The notes under the pieces: generated by a model
What the model was told of the DNA's origin: nothing
Seen by the model: the letters and a program-made list of their open reading frames with translations, nothing else
Database searches by the model: none
NCBI RefSeq assembly: GCF_004022705.2
Contig: NZ_RZOY02000003.1
Coordinates: 248,001 to 312,000, forward strand
Direction of reading: 5' to 3'
Length of the DNA: 64,000 bases
DNA from: Mesorhizobium sp. M2D.F.Ca.ET.226.01.1.1
Lineage (GTDB): Bacteria > Pseudomonadota > Alphaproteobacteria > Rhizobiales > Rhizobiaceae
In this document: positions 9,203 through 17,783 of the stretch, piece by piece
Layout: each line of letters starts with the position of its first letter
How positions within the stretch are numbered: the first letter of the stretch is position 1
Program-made: the position numbers and the translations under genes

Positions 9203-9930
9203 GAAAGTTCCTCATAGCCACGGCGCTGATCGTCGTGACCACTTCCGTCGCCGCGGCTCAGCAGCTCGATCTCGGCGGCATCGGCAAGGCCGACGGCACG
9301 ACCGTCGGCTATCTGATCCAGATGTTCGGCCTGCTCACCGTGCTTTCGGTGGCGCCGGGCCTACTCATCATGGTGACGAGCTTCACCCGCTTCGTCATCG
9401 CCTTCTCGATCCTGCGCGCCGGTATCGGCCTGCAGTCGACGCCGGCAAACCTGATCCTGATCTCGCTGTCGCTCTTCATGACCTTCTATGTCATGGCGCC
9501 GACCTTCGACCAGGCCTGGAACACCGGCGTGAAGCCGTTGATGGACAACAAGATCACCCAGGCCGAGGCGTTCGAGAAGATTTCCGGTCCGTTCCGCGAC
9601 TTCATGCTGCACAATGTGCGCGACAAGGATTTCGACCTCTTCGCCGACCTCGCCCGCGAGCGCGGCCAGACCGTGTCGCGCGAGAGCGTCGACCTGCGCA
9701 TCCTGGTGCCGGCCTTCATGATCTCGGAAATCCGGCGCGGCTTCGAGATCGGCTTCCTCATCGTCCTGCCGTTCCTCGTCATCGACCTCATCGTCGCCAC
9801 CGTCACCATGGCGATGGGCATGATGATGCTGCCGCCGACGGTGGTATCGCTGCCGTTCAAGATCCTGTTTTTCGTGCTGATCGACGGCTGGAACCTGCTG
9901 GTCGGCAGCCTGGTGCGGTCCTTTACTTGA
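9199..9930 (+). CDS. fliP: Flagellar export gate protein FliP
   Basis: 243 residues with a cleavable signal peptide (ending SVAAAQ) and four membrane spans. The FliP signatures are FTRFVIAFSILRAGIGLQ near residues 61-78 and IDLIVATVTMAMGMMMLPP near 194-212. FliP forms the core export pore with FliQ (25792) and FliR (33801). It is the last gene before the flagellin region. Confidence 0.97.
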   Translation: MRKFLIATALIVVTTSVAAAQQLDLGGIGKADGTTVGYLIQMFGLLTVLSVAPGLLIMVTSFTRFVIAFSILRAGIGLQSTPANLILISLSLFMTFYVMAPTFDQAWNTGVKPLMDNKITQAEAFEKISGPFRDFMLHNVRDKDFDLFADLARERGQTVSRESVDLRILVPAFMISEIRRGFEIGFLIVLPFLVIDLIVATVTMAMGMMMLPPTVVSLPFKILFFVLIDGWNLLVGSLVRSFT

Positions 9931-10149
9931 CCTAACGTCAGAGGCGTTGATCAAACGGCCGATCGCACAGATCTCCGCAATATATTTTCGATTAACCCTC
10001 CGACTTAGGTCTTTGGTAGGGACTTGCCCGCATATTCCTCGCAGATGGCGGGTGATCGGGTTCCACAGATCATTGGCATGATGCCGCACCGTCATACCGG
10101 ACATGCCGGTATGTCAAAAAAATCCGTGTAAAAATAGGGTACGAGTACC
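9931..10149 (+). promoter_or_regulatory. Flagellin 1 promoter region with inverted repeat
   Basis: This 219-base stretch has no gene. It is less GC-rich near 9980-10010. A perfect inverted repeat lies at 10093-10113 (CATACCGG, 5-base spacer, CCGGTATG), about 40-57 bases before the flagellin ATG. No T-run follows, so an operator is more likely than a terminator. I see no convincing -24/-12 box. Confidence 0.45.
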
Positions 10150-11145
10150 ATGGCCAGTATCATGACCAACGCCTCGGCGTTGACCGCTCTGCAAAGCTTG
10201 AACGCCACCCAGAAAGCCCTTGACACCACCCAGTCCCGCATCTCGACGGGCTACCGCGTGTCGCAGGCTTCCGACAACGCCGCTTACTGGTCGATCGCCA
10301 CCACGATGCGTTCCGACAACCAGGCCATGTCCACCGTTTCGGACGCGCTCGGCCTCGGCGCCTCGAAGGTCGACACCGCCTATACCGGCATGGACAGCGC
10401 GATCAAGACCATCAACCAGATCCAGCAGAAGCTGACCGCGTCCTACGGCCAGACCGATGCTTCGAAGGAAAAGACCCAGGTCGAAATCAAGGCTCTTCAG
10501 GACCAGCTGAAGGCCTATGCCGATGGCGCCACCTTCTCCGGCACCAACATGCTGTCGGTCAACAGCGGCGCCACCGCCACGGCTGCGGCCGACGTCAAGA
10601 TCGTTTCGGCCTTCAACCGCGACGCCACCGGTTCGGTTTCCATCTCGACGATCGACGTCAAGGTGGACAGCATCAAGCTGTATGAGGCTGGCACCGCGGC
10701 GGGCGTGTCGAAGGGTATCCTCGACGCCGACCGCGTCGGTGCGACCGGCGCCGTCACCGCTACGGCGCAAAACCCGACCTTGGGTGCGGCAGCGGCGGCG
10801 GGCGACACCTATTCGGTCGCCACCCTGAAGATCTTCTCCGGCACCACCGCGGCCAGCGATACCCAGATTGCGGACATGATGAAGGTCGTCGACGCCGCGC
10901 TGAAGGACATGACGACCGCCGCGACCAAGCTCGGCGCCGCCAAGAGCTCGATCGACCTGCAGAAGACCTTCACCTCGAGCCTGATGGACTCCATCGACCG
11001 CGGCGTCGGCCAGCTCGTCGATGCCGACATGAACAAGGAATCTACCCGCCTCCAGGCCCTGCAGGTGCAGCAGCAGCTCGGCGTCCAGGCGCTGTCGATC
11101 GCCAACGGCGCGTCGCAGTCGATCCTGTCGCTCTTCCGCGGCTGA
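10150..11145 (+). CDS. Flagellin, first copy
   Basis: Filament subunit, 331 residues. The conserved N-terminal helix (MASIMTNASALTALQSLN, then RISTGYRVSQASDNAAYWSI) and the C-terminal helix (SLMDSIDRGVGQLVDADMNK, then ESTRLQALQVQQQLG) form D0/D1. The middle region (about 140-255) is variable and Ala/Thr-rich. It is probably exported with help from the FlaF/FlbT system (24584-25365). A strong terminator follows. Alphaproteobacterial names (flaA/B/C/D) cannot be assigned from sequence alone. Confidence 0.96.
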   Translation: MASIMTNASALTALQSLNATQKALDTTQSRISTGYRVSQASDNAAYWSIATTMRSDNQAMSTVSDALGLGASKVDTAYTGMDSAIKTINQIQQKLTASYGQTDASKEKTQVEIKALQDQLKAYADGATFSGTNMLSVNSGATATAAADVKIVSAFNRDATGSVSISTIDVKVDSIKLYEAGTAAGVSKGILDADRVGATGAVTATAQNPTLGAAAAAGDTYSVATLKIFSGTTAASDTQIADMMKVVDAALKDMTTAATKLGAAKSSIDLQKTFTSSLMDSIDRGVGQLVDADMNKESTRLQALQVQQQLGVQALSIANGASQSILSLFRG

Positions 11146-11171
11146 TCGCTCTATACTGACCACGCCAAAGC

Positions 11172-11208
11172 ATCGGGCCGCGCCAAAAGCGCGGCCCGAT
11201 TTGCGTTT
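11172..11208 (+). terminator. Rho-independent terminator of flagellin 1
   Basis: A perfect 12-base stem, ATCGGGCCGCGC at 11172-11183 and GCGCGGCCCGAT at 11189-11200, encloses a CAAAA loop and is followed by TTGCGTTT. It lies 27 bases after the flagellin stop. Confidence 0.9.
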
Positions 11209-11404
11209 GCTCAAGGCTCGCGCAACCCTCGCTTCTTAACTTCTCAAAAGTCTACTTTTAACAGGCCATTAACCATATCGGGCTAGGTATGGTTAACCAA
11301 TCACTTAGGTTGTCGAATCGGCCCGACCGGCACGATCGCGATCGATGGGCAGGCGCTGAACCCGGCCTGCGTGGCATGCCGGCTTTTGAGAAGGAGCGAG
11401 TTTC
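11209..11404 (+). promoter_or_regulatory. Flagellin 2 promoter region with paired TTAACCAT sites
   Basis: The region between the flagellin 1 terminator and flagellin 2 carries TTAACCAT at 11269-11276 and its inverse ATGGTTAA at 11289-11296, separated by 12 bases. TTAACCAT is the half-site form reported for CtrA in alphaproteobacteria, so CtrA input is possible. A good ribosome binding site (GAAGGAG, about 11391-11397) precedes the TTG start at 11405. Confidence 0.5.
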
Positions 11405-12475
11405 TTGGCGAGCATCATGACGAACGCTGCGGCGTTGACTGCACTTCAAAGTCTCAACGCCACCAACAAATCGCTCGAGCAGACGCAGGCCCGAATCTCG
11501 ACCGGCTACCGGGTCTCCGAAGCCTCCGACAACGCCGCCTATTGGTCGATCGCCACCACGATGCGCTCCGACAACTCGGCGCTGTCGACGGTTCAGGACG
11601 CGCTCGGCCTCGGCGCCTCAAAGGTCGACACCGCCTATACCGGCATGAACAACGTCCTCTCGACCATCGGCCAGATCAAGACCAAGCTTTTGTCCGCTGT
11701 CGGCCAGTCGGGGGCCAACAAGGCAAAGACGCAGACCGAAATCACCTCACTGCAGGCGCAGATGAAATCCTTCGCCGACGCCGCCACCTTCTCCGGTTCG
11801 AATTATCTTTCGGTCACGTCCACGCAAGTCGCTGTCGCCAATGACGGCGTTCAGCCGAACGCCAAGATCGTCTCCTCGTTCAACCGTTCTTCGTCCGGCG
11901 CCATCTCGCTCGGCACCATCGACATCGACGTCGAAAGCACCAAGCTGTTCGATTCCGGCCTCGCCACCGCCGTCAAGAACCAGGGCATTCTCGACCGTCA
12001 GACCTCGGTATATTCCACCGCCGCGGACCAGTCGGCATATGACACGGCCTACGCGGCCGCGATCGCTGGCGGCGCCACCGACATCGCCGCCAACACCGCC
12101 GGCCAGGCGGCCGTGTCGGGCACGCCGGTCAAGATCGACAACGTCTCCGCCTTCAATCTCGACATCACGGCGGCGGGCGTGACCGACGACATCATCACGC
12201 AGATGGTGACCAAGATCGACAACGTCATGAGTCAGCTTACCGACGCCGCCACCGTGCTCGGCGCCGCCAAGAGTTCGATCGACCTGCAGAAGACCTTCAC
12301 CCAGAGCCTGATGGACTCCATCGACCGCGGCGTCGGCCAACTCGTCGACGCCGACATGAACAAGGAATCGACCCGCCTGCAGGCGCTCCAAGTACAGCAG
12401 CAGCTCGGGATCCAGTCGCTGTCGATCGCCAACAGCTCATCGCAGTCGATCCTGCAGCTGTTCAAGAACGGCTAA
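11405..12475 (+). CDS. Flagellin, second copy, TTG start
   Basis: 356-residue filament subunit, paralogue of the gene at 10150. The N- and C-terminal helices are nearly identical to copy 1. The centre (about 140-285) differs and is longer, with an Ala-rich stretch. The start is TTG at 11405. It is chosen because it gives the same MASIMTNA N-terminus as copy 1 and has GAAGGAG a few bases upstream; no ATG fits. A TTG start could lower its translation relative to copy 1. Confidence 0.95.
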   Translation: MASIMTNAAALTALQSLNATNKSLEQTQARISTGYRVSEASDNAAYWSIATTMRSDNSALSTVQDALGLGASKVDTAYTGMNNVLSTIGQIKTKLLSAVGQSGANKAKTQTEITSLQAQMKSFADAATFSGSNYLSVTSTQVAVANDGVQPNAKIVSSFNRSSSGAISLGTIDIDVESTKLFDSGLATAVKNQGILDRQTSVYSTAADQSAYDTAYAAAIAGGATDIAANTAGQAAVSGTPVKIDNVSAFNLDITAAGVTDDIITQMVTKIDNVMSQLTDAATVLGAAKSSIDLQKTFTQSLMDSIDRGVGQLVDADMNKESTRLQALQVQQQLGIQSLSIANSSSQSILQLFKNG

Positions 12476-12499
12476 GCCGCAAGATTATTCCCATCAGCG

Positions 12500-12528
12500 A
12501 AGGCCGCGCCTTAAAGCGCGGCCTTTTT
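12500..12528 (+). terminator. Rho-independent terminator of flagellin 2
   Basis: A 10-base stem, AAGGCCGCGC at 12500-12509 and GCGCGGCCTT at 12516-12525, with a CTTAAA loop. It runs directly into a T-run. Confidence 0.92.
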
Positions 12529-12649
12529 CGTTGCTCGGGAAGACGCCGGATCGACGCTTCGCTCGCTCTTCAGCGGCAAGCCTATCATCCTCGCACAAGC
12601 TTCGCGGTCTAGTCTTCCGGCCGACAGTCGTGCTGGGAGCCGTTGAATC

Positions 12650-14308
12650 GTGCCGGAACAGATCCAGAGCATCATCGCGAATTTCAAAAGCTTCGGCGTG
12701 AGGCGTCTGGCGCTCATGGGCGGCATCACGGCCCTGGTCATGGCCGTCATCGGCATCGCCTCCGTCTATCTCAACCGACCGGCCTATGAGACGCTCTATG
12801 TCGGGCTCGAGCGCTCCGACGTGAATCAGATCGGCCTGGTGCTGGCCGATGCCGGCATCGGCTTCGATGTCGGCTCCGATGGCACCTCGGTGCTGGTGCC
12901 GGCCGGCACCACCGCGCAGGCGCGCATGCTGCTTGCCGAGAAGGGCCTGCCGACTAGCGCCAACGCCGGCTACGAGCTGTTCGACAATGTCGGCTCGCTG
13001 GGCCTGACCTCCTTCATGCAGCAGATCACCCGCGTGCGCGCTCTGGAAGGCGAGATCGCGCGCACCATCCAGTCGATTTCCGGCGTCAAGGCGGCGCGCG
13101 TTCACATCGTCATGTCCGAGCGCGCCAATTTCCGCCGCGACGAACAGGAGCCTTCCGCCTCGGTGGTCATCCGCTATGCCGGAAACGATGCCGAGAAGAG
13201 CGCCATGTCGATCCGCCACCTGGTCGCCGCGGCCGTTCCCGGCCTCTCCGCCGACAAGGTCACCGTGCTCGATTCCAACGGCAACCTCCTGGCCGCCGGC
13301 GACGACCCGTCCAACACGAGCGCGGCGCGCACGCTGGGCGTCGAGCAGACGGTCGAGGCGCAGATCGGCGACAACATCCGCCGGGCGTTGACCCCTTATC
13401 TCGGTCCCGACAATTTCCGCGCCAGCGTCAAGGCCGACGTCAACACGGACAGCCGCCAGACCGAGGAAACGATCTTCGATCCGAACTCGCGCGTCGAGCG
13501 TTCGGTGCAGTCGGTCAAGACCAATGAGGCCAGCAACCAGAAGCAGGCCTCGACCCCGACTAGCGTCGAGCAGAACCTGCCCGAGACGCAGACCACCAGC
13601 ACCGAGGGACCGCAATCCTCCTCGCAGAACGATCGCAAGGAAGAGATCACCAACTACGAGATCAACTCCAAGAAGATCGCTACCGTCTCCAACGGCTACA
13701 CGGTCAACAAGATGTCGATCGCGGTCGTCGTCAACCAGGATCGGCTGAAGACCATCCTTGGCAAGGACGCCACGCCGGACCAGATCGCCAAGCGCGTCGC
13801 CGATATCCAGAAGATGGTGGCCTCGGCGACCGGCTTCGACGACAAGCGCGGCGATATCATCGACGTGTCGGCCGTCGAGTTCATCAACGGCCTCGACGGC
13901 GAGCCGATCGATCAGCCGGGCATCCTTGCCTCGATCGGTACCTATACCGGCACGCTGATCAATGCCGGCGCCTTCATCGTTGTCGTTTTCCTGGTGGCCT
14001 TCTTCGGCCTGAAGCCGATGGCCACCGCGCTGACGGCATCGGCAAAACCCGCGGCCATTGCCGGCCCGAGCTTCGACGACGTGCAGCGCTCGCTGCCGAC
14101 GCCCGATGCGCCGGTCGCCGCGATCACCGCCGAGACCCCGGCCGGTGCGCTCCCCGGCGCGCGCGCCGGCGCGACACCGCTCGACGATCTGCGCCAGAAA
14201 ATCCGTCCGGCGCCCCAGGAGCGGCTTGCCCGCATGGTCGACCTCAACGAGGAGCGCACCGCGCAGATCCTGCGCAAATGGGCCGCGGCCCCGGAAGCCG
14301 TGGGTTAG
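12650..14308 (+). CDS. fliF: Flagellar MS-ring protein FliF
   Basis: 552-residue inner-membrane ring protein on which the basal body is built. The start is GTG at 12650. Membrane spans lie at about 19-40 and 425-450 (LINAGAFIVVVFLVAFFGLKP). Between them are the YscJ/FliF domains (RPAYETLYVGLERSDVNQIG; QQITRVRALEGEIARTIQSI; VKAARVHIVMSE). The C-terminal tail LARMVDLNEERTAQILRKWA is the usual FliG-binding helix. FliG itself is not in the window. Confidence 0.97.
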   Translation: MPEQIQSIIANFKSFGVRRLALMGGITALVMAVIGIASVYLNRPAYETLYVGLERSDVNQIGLVLADAGIGFDVGSDGTSVLVPAGTTAQARMLLAEKGLPTSANAGYELFDNVGSLGLTSFMQQITRVRALEGEIARTIQSISGVKAARVHIVMSERANFRRDEQEPSASVVIRYAGNDAEKSAMSIRHLVAAAVPGLSADKVTVLDSNGNLLAAGDDPSNTSAARTLGVEQTVEAQIGDNIRRALTPYLGPDNFRASVKADVNTDSRQTEETIFDPNSRVERSVQSVKTNEASNQKQASTPTSVEQNLPETQTTSTEGPQSSSQNDRKEEITNYEINSKKIATVSNGYTVNKMSIAVVVNQDRLKTILGKDATPDQIAKRVADIQKMVASATGFDDKRGDIIDVSAVEFINGLDGEPIDQPGILASIGTYTGTLINAGAFIVVVFLVAFFGLKPMATALTASAKPAAIAGPSFDDVQRSLPTPDAPVAAITAETPAGALPGARAGATPLDDLRQKIRPAPQERLARMVDLNEERTAQILRKWAAAPEAVG

Positions 14309-14311
14309 GCC

Positions 14312-14935
14312 ATGGCCTCGGCACTCTTCGATCTCCTGCCCGATTTTGGTTCGCGGACGCCGCGTCCCAACCAGGCGCCGACAGCCCGCGACGCCGAGCA
14401 TATCCCGGCCGCGCCGGCGCCGCAGGCCGATATCGGCGTGCTGATTGCCGAGGCGGTGGCCGATGCGGAGGCGGCGCTCGAGGCACGCCTTGCGCTCGCC
14501 CATCAGTCGGTGCTCGACGCCGAGCGCCAGGCCAATGACGATGCTGCCAAGGCATTTCTTGAAAGCTTCGGCGGCGATCTCGGCGCGGCTGTCGCCACGA
14601 GGATCGACGCCATGGAGCGGCGCGTCGCCGAGCTTGCCGGCGCGACCGTCGCGCGCATCGTCGGCGGCCTGCTCAGCGACGACCTGCAGCAACGTTCGCT
14701 GCAGGCGCTTTCGCGCGTCATCGGCGCTGCGGTCGCCGACAGCGAGGCGGTGCGCATCGGTGTGCGGGGACCACTCTCGCTATTCGAGCCGCTGCAGGCG
14801 GCGCTCGGACCCCGCGCCGCCAATCTCGACTTCACCGAGGCGCCGGGCTTCGACCTGACCGTCACCATTGACGAAACGGTGTTCGAGACGCGTATCGCCG
14901 AGTGGTCGGCATCCTTGTCGGAAGTCCTGTCATGA
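14312..14935 (+). CDS. FliH-like flagellar export protein
   Basis: 207 residues. The N-terminal 45 residues are Pro/Ala-rich. An acidic, Ala/Glu-rich helix of about 60 residues (IGVLIAEAVADAEAALEARL) follows, then a C-terminal domain with LSRVIGAAVADSEAVRIGVR and GFDLTVTIDETVFE. This matches the layout of FliH/YscL, the regulator that holds FliI at the export gate. It sits between fliF and motB. The overall similarity is weak, so the name is an inference from layout and context. The stop overlaps motB (ATGA). Confidence 0.6.
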   Translation: MASALFDLLPDFGSRTPRPNQAPTARDAEHIPAAPAPQADIGVLIAEAVADAEAALEARLALAHQSVLDAERQANDDAAKAFLESFGGDLGAAVATRIDAMERRVAELAGATVARIVGGLLSDDLQQRSLQALSRVIGAAVADSEAVRIGVRGPLSLFEPLQAALGPRAANLDFTEAPGFDLTVTIDETVFETRIAEWSASLSEVLS

Positions 14936-16353
14936 GCGCCGTCGACCATGCCGAACCCCGGCACGAGATCATCATCGTCAAGCGCAATCACGACGGTCAT
15001 GAGGATGGCCATCATGGCGGCGTGTGGAAGATCGCCTTCGCCGATTTCATGACCGCGATGATGTGTTTCTTCCTCGTCATGTGGCTGATCAACGCCGCCA
15101 ACGAGCAGACCAAGGCAGCCGTCGCCAGCTACTTCAATCCGGTCGAGCTGATCGACCGCAATTCCAGCCGCAAGGGCCTGGAAGATCTCGGCGACGGCCC
15201 GAGCAAGGTCGGGCTGACCGCGGACAACCCGCAGCAAGGCGCGACCAAGGCAGGCGATGACGGCAAGGGCGGCGCCGGTTCCTCCGAACGCCGGCAGACC
15301 AAGCAAGGGGCGCAGGACACCCAGCTCTCGGATGAAAAGCTGTTCGCCGATCCTTACGCGGTGCTGGCCGAGATCGCCGCCGATACCGGCGTGCTGCAGA
15401 ACGTCAGCGCCAAGGGCGAAGGCGGCGCCCAGACGTCCGGTCCGGCGACCGGTGCCTCAGGCGGCGAATCCTATCGCGATCCGTTCGCGCCGGATTTCTG
15501 GTCGCAGCAGGTGGCGGCGCCCGGCGCCGAGGCCACCGCCGAACGCGCCAAGATCGAGGGTGACCCGGCCAAGCCCGGCGAGAAGGTCGCAACCGTTGCG
15601 GTGCCGAAGGTGAAGGCCGTTCCGGCCGCACCCCCGCTCACGGCGGCACCACTCGAGCCGCTGGCAACCCCGGAAAAGACCGATGCGAAGGGCGGTCAGA
15701 AGGCCGCGCAGGGCGAGGCCGAGAAGCCGTCGAGTGAAGGCAACAAGACCGACAAGGCGCAGGGCGGAAAAGCCGAAGCCGACAAGCGCGAGGCCGCGGC
15801 CGGCGACGCCAAGGCCGAAGCGGCGGCGAAGGCGGAAAAGACCGAGCAGGAGCAAACCGTCGACAAGGAAAACAAGGCGCCAAGCAAAGCCGCCCTTCAG
15901 GAGGCCGCGGACATCAAGAAGGAACTCGCCAAGGCATTCCTGCCGGGCGAAAAGCTTGCCGACGGCGTCTCGGTCGAGGCCACCGACAAGGGCGTCGTCA
16001 TCTCGATCACCGATCAGCTCGATTTCGGCATGTTCGAGATCGGCTCGGCCATGCCACGCCGCGAGCTGGTGCTGGCGATGGAAAAGATCGGCCACATCAT
16101 CAACGAGAAGAAGGGCACGATCACCATCAGCGGGCACACCGACGCACGGCCGTTCCGCGGCGACACTTATGACAATTGGCGGCTATCCACCGCACGCGCC
16201 CATTCGGCCTATTACATGCTTGTGCGCGGCGGCGTCGACGAACGCCGCATCACCGAGGTCGCGGGCTTCGCCGACCGTCAGCCCAAGATCGCCTCCGATC
16301 CGATGGCGGCCGCGAACCGCCGCATCGAAATCCTGATGACGGCCGGCGGATGA
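14932..16353 (+). CDS. motB: Flagellar motor stator protein MotB
   Basis: 473 residues. I chose the ATG at 14932, which overlaps the FliH-like stop; an upstream GTG at 14902 is less likely. The single membrane span has FADFMTAMMCFFLVMWLI with the proton-binding Asp at residue 38. The C-terminal OmpA-type peptidoglycan-binding domain (about 340-470) has ITISGHTDARPFRGDTYDNW. Between them is an unusually long linker, about 190-320, very rich in Ala, Lys and Glu. motA is not in the window; in related genomes it lies upstream of flgF. Confidence 0.96.
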   Translation: MSAVDHAEPRHEIIIVKRNHDGHEDGHHGGVWKIAFADFMTAMMCFFLVMWLINAANEQTKAAVASYFNPVELIDRNSSRKGLEDLGDGPSKVGLTADNPQQGATKAGDDGKGGAGSSERRQTKQGAQDTQLSDEKLFADPYAVLAEIAADTGVLQNVSAKGEGGAQTSGPATGASGGESYRDPFAPDFWSQQVAAPGAEATAERAKIEGDPAKPGEKVATVAVPKVKAVPAAPPLTAAPLEPLATPEKTDAKGGQKAAQGEAEKPSSEGNKTDKAQGGKAEADKREAAAGDAKAEAAAKAEKTEQEQTVDKENKAPSKAALQEAADIKKELAKAFLPGEKLADGVSVEATDKGVVISITDQLDFGMFEIGSAMPRRELVLAMEKIGHIINEKKGTITISGHTDARPFRGDTYDNWRLSTARAHSAYYMLVRGGVDERRITEVAGFADRQPKIASDPMAAANRRIEILMTAGG

Positions 16354-17783
16354 AGGGCAGAACCGTCATCGGCGGCACTATTGCGCTGCTATTGCTTGCC
16401 GCGGGGCCGACATCGCCGGCCTTCGCGCAGGATGCGCTGCAGCCCTATCAGCTGGTGCGCTCGCTGCAGCTGATCCAGGACCGCATAGCCGGGGGCGACC
16501 ATGCCGCGCTGCCGATGCAAGCAAAGCTTCTCGAAATGATCGACGCCCGCTTGCGCGATGCGAATGCCGAGGATTTCAAGGAGCCGAAGAATTTCCGCGC
16601 CTTGCTCGTCTATGGCATGAGCGGCGGCAATCCGGTGACGGTCGCGGCGGCGGCTTCCCGCGCGATCACCGATCCGCAAGGCCTCGCCATCGCCAAGGGC
16701 GTAGTCGCCTATCTCAACGGCCGGCCGGCCGAGGCGATCGAAACGCTGAAGCCGATCGATCCGATGAGCGTGCCCGCCGACATCGGCGCCTTCCTGGCGT
16801 TGGTCAAGGGCTCGCTGCTTGCAAGCGACGATCCTGTGCAGGCGCTCACCCTGCTGGATGAGGCGCGCCTGCTCAGCCCCGGCACCTTGGTCGAGGAGGC
16901 AGCGCTTCGCCGCTCCGTCGGCATCGCGGCCGCGCAAGGCGACGCCGCCCGTTTCGCGCTGGCTTCGACCCAGTATGTCGCGTCCTATCTCTATTCGCCT
17001 TACGCCAGCCAGTTCGCCGACGCCTTCGTTTCCGGCATCATGACGCTGCATATGGCGATCAGCCAGGACAAGATCGCCGACATCACATCGATGATGGATC
17101 CCGAGCGCGAAAAGGTGATCTATCTACGCATCGCGCGTCGCGCCGCGATCGACGGGATGACGGAACTCTCGGCTTTCGCCTCGGCCAAGGCGGAGCTGGG
17201 CCGCAACGGCAACGGCAACCAGAGCGACCCGCGCACCCAGCTCTATTCGAGCCTTTCCACCATGACGTCGGCCAATGTCGACGAGGTGCGGGCCAAGCTC
17301 GGCAAGATCGATCGCGCCAAGCTTTCGCAAAGCGACCGCGATCTGCTTGATGCGGCACAGGCTGTCGCCGGTGAAGTGGTGGCGCCGGTGAAAGCGACCG
17401 CCAAGGCCGAAGCCGCGGCGACAATCACCGCAAAACGTGACGACACGAAATCCCCCACCGATCCGGCTAATGCGGACTTGCCTCCGGTGGAAGGAGCGAT
17501 GCCCGATCAGCCAGCGGTCGCTACCAGCGATCCGCCGCTCGCGGCGAGCGACCAGGCCAAGGACTCGCCACCCTCAGCTTCGCCGCCCCCTGCCCCGCAG
17601 CCAGCGCAAACAGCGGCTGAAACGCCGGCGCCCGCTCCTGTATCAGCTGGCGCCGTGCCGGTGGTGCAGGCATCTGCGCCGGCGGCGACGCCCGATGCGC
17701 AAGACCCTATCGATGCGGCGGTGACGAGCACGCGCCGCCAGCTAGACCAGATCGACCAGCTACTCGGAGCAGCCCCAAAATGA
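16350..17783 (+). CDS. motC: Motility protein MotC
   Basis: 477 residues. The start ATG overlaps the motB stop (ATGA); an upstream in-frame extension to 16176 would lie wholly inside motB and is rejected. A signal peptide ends near SPAFAQ (about residue 27). The body is an alpha-helical, TPR-like periplasmic domain, and the last 100 residues are Pro/Ala/Asp-rich and low in complexity. In S. meliloti MotC is periplasmic, binds MotB and is required for rotation; its chaperone is MotE (7386). Confidence 0.9.
   Translation: MKGRTVIGGTIALLLLAAGPTSPAFAQDALQPYQLVRSLQLIQDRIAGGDHAALPMQAKLLEMIDARLRDANAEDFKEPKNFRALLVYGMSGGNPVTVAAAASRAITDPQGLAIAKGVVAYLNGRPAEAIETLKPIDPMSVPADIGAFLALVKGSLLASDDPVQALTLLDEARLLSPGTLVEEAALRRSVGIAAAQGDAARFALASTQYVASYLYSPYASQFADAFVSGIMTLHMAISQDKIADITSMMDPEREKVIYLRIARRAAIDGMTELSAFASAKAELGRNGNGNQSDPRTQLYSSLSTMTSANVDEVRAKLGKIDRAKLSQSDRDLLDAAQAVAGEVVAPVKATAKAEAAATITAKRDDTKSPTDPANADLPPVEGAMPDQPAVATSDPPLAASDQAKDSPPSASPPPAPQPAQTAAETPAPAPVSAGAVPVVQASAPAATPDAQDPIDAAVTSTRRQLDQIDQLLGAAPK

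Noticed and set aside
10093..10113. Dyad before flagellin 1 as the fliP terminator
   Set aside because: The stem is only 8 bases, there is no T-run after it, and it is 160 bases from fliP but close to the flagellin start; an operator is more likely.
12494..14692. 732-residue minus-strand open frame
   Set aside because: Antisense to fliF and the FliH-like gene, with low-complexity composition; a shadow frame.
16176..16349. N-terminal extension of motC
   Set aside because: It lies inside motB, and the ATG at 16350 gives a good signal peptide and the expected ATGA overlap.
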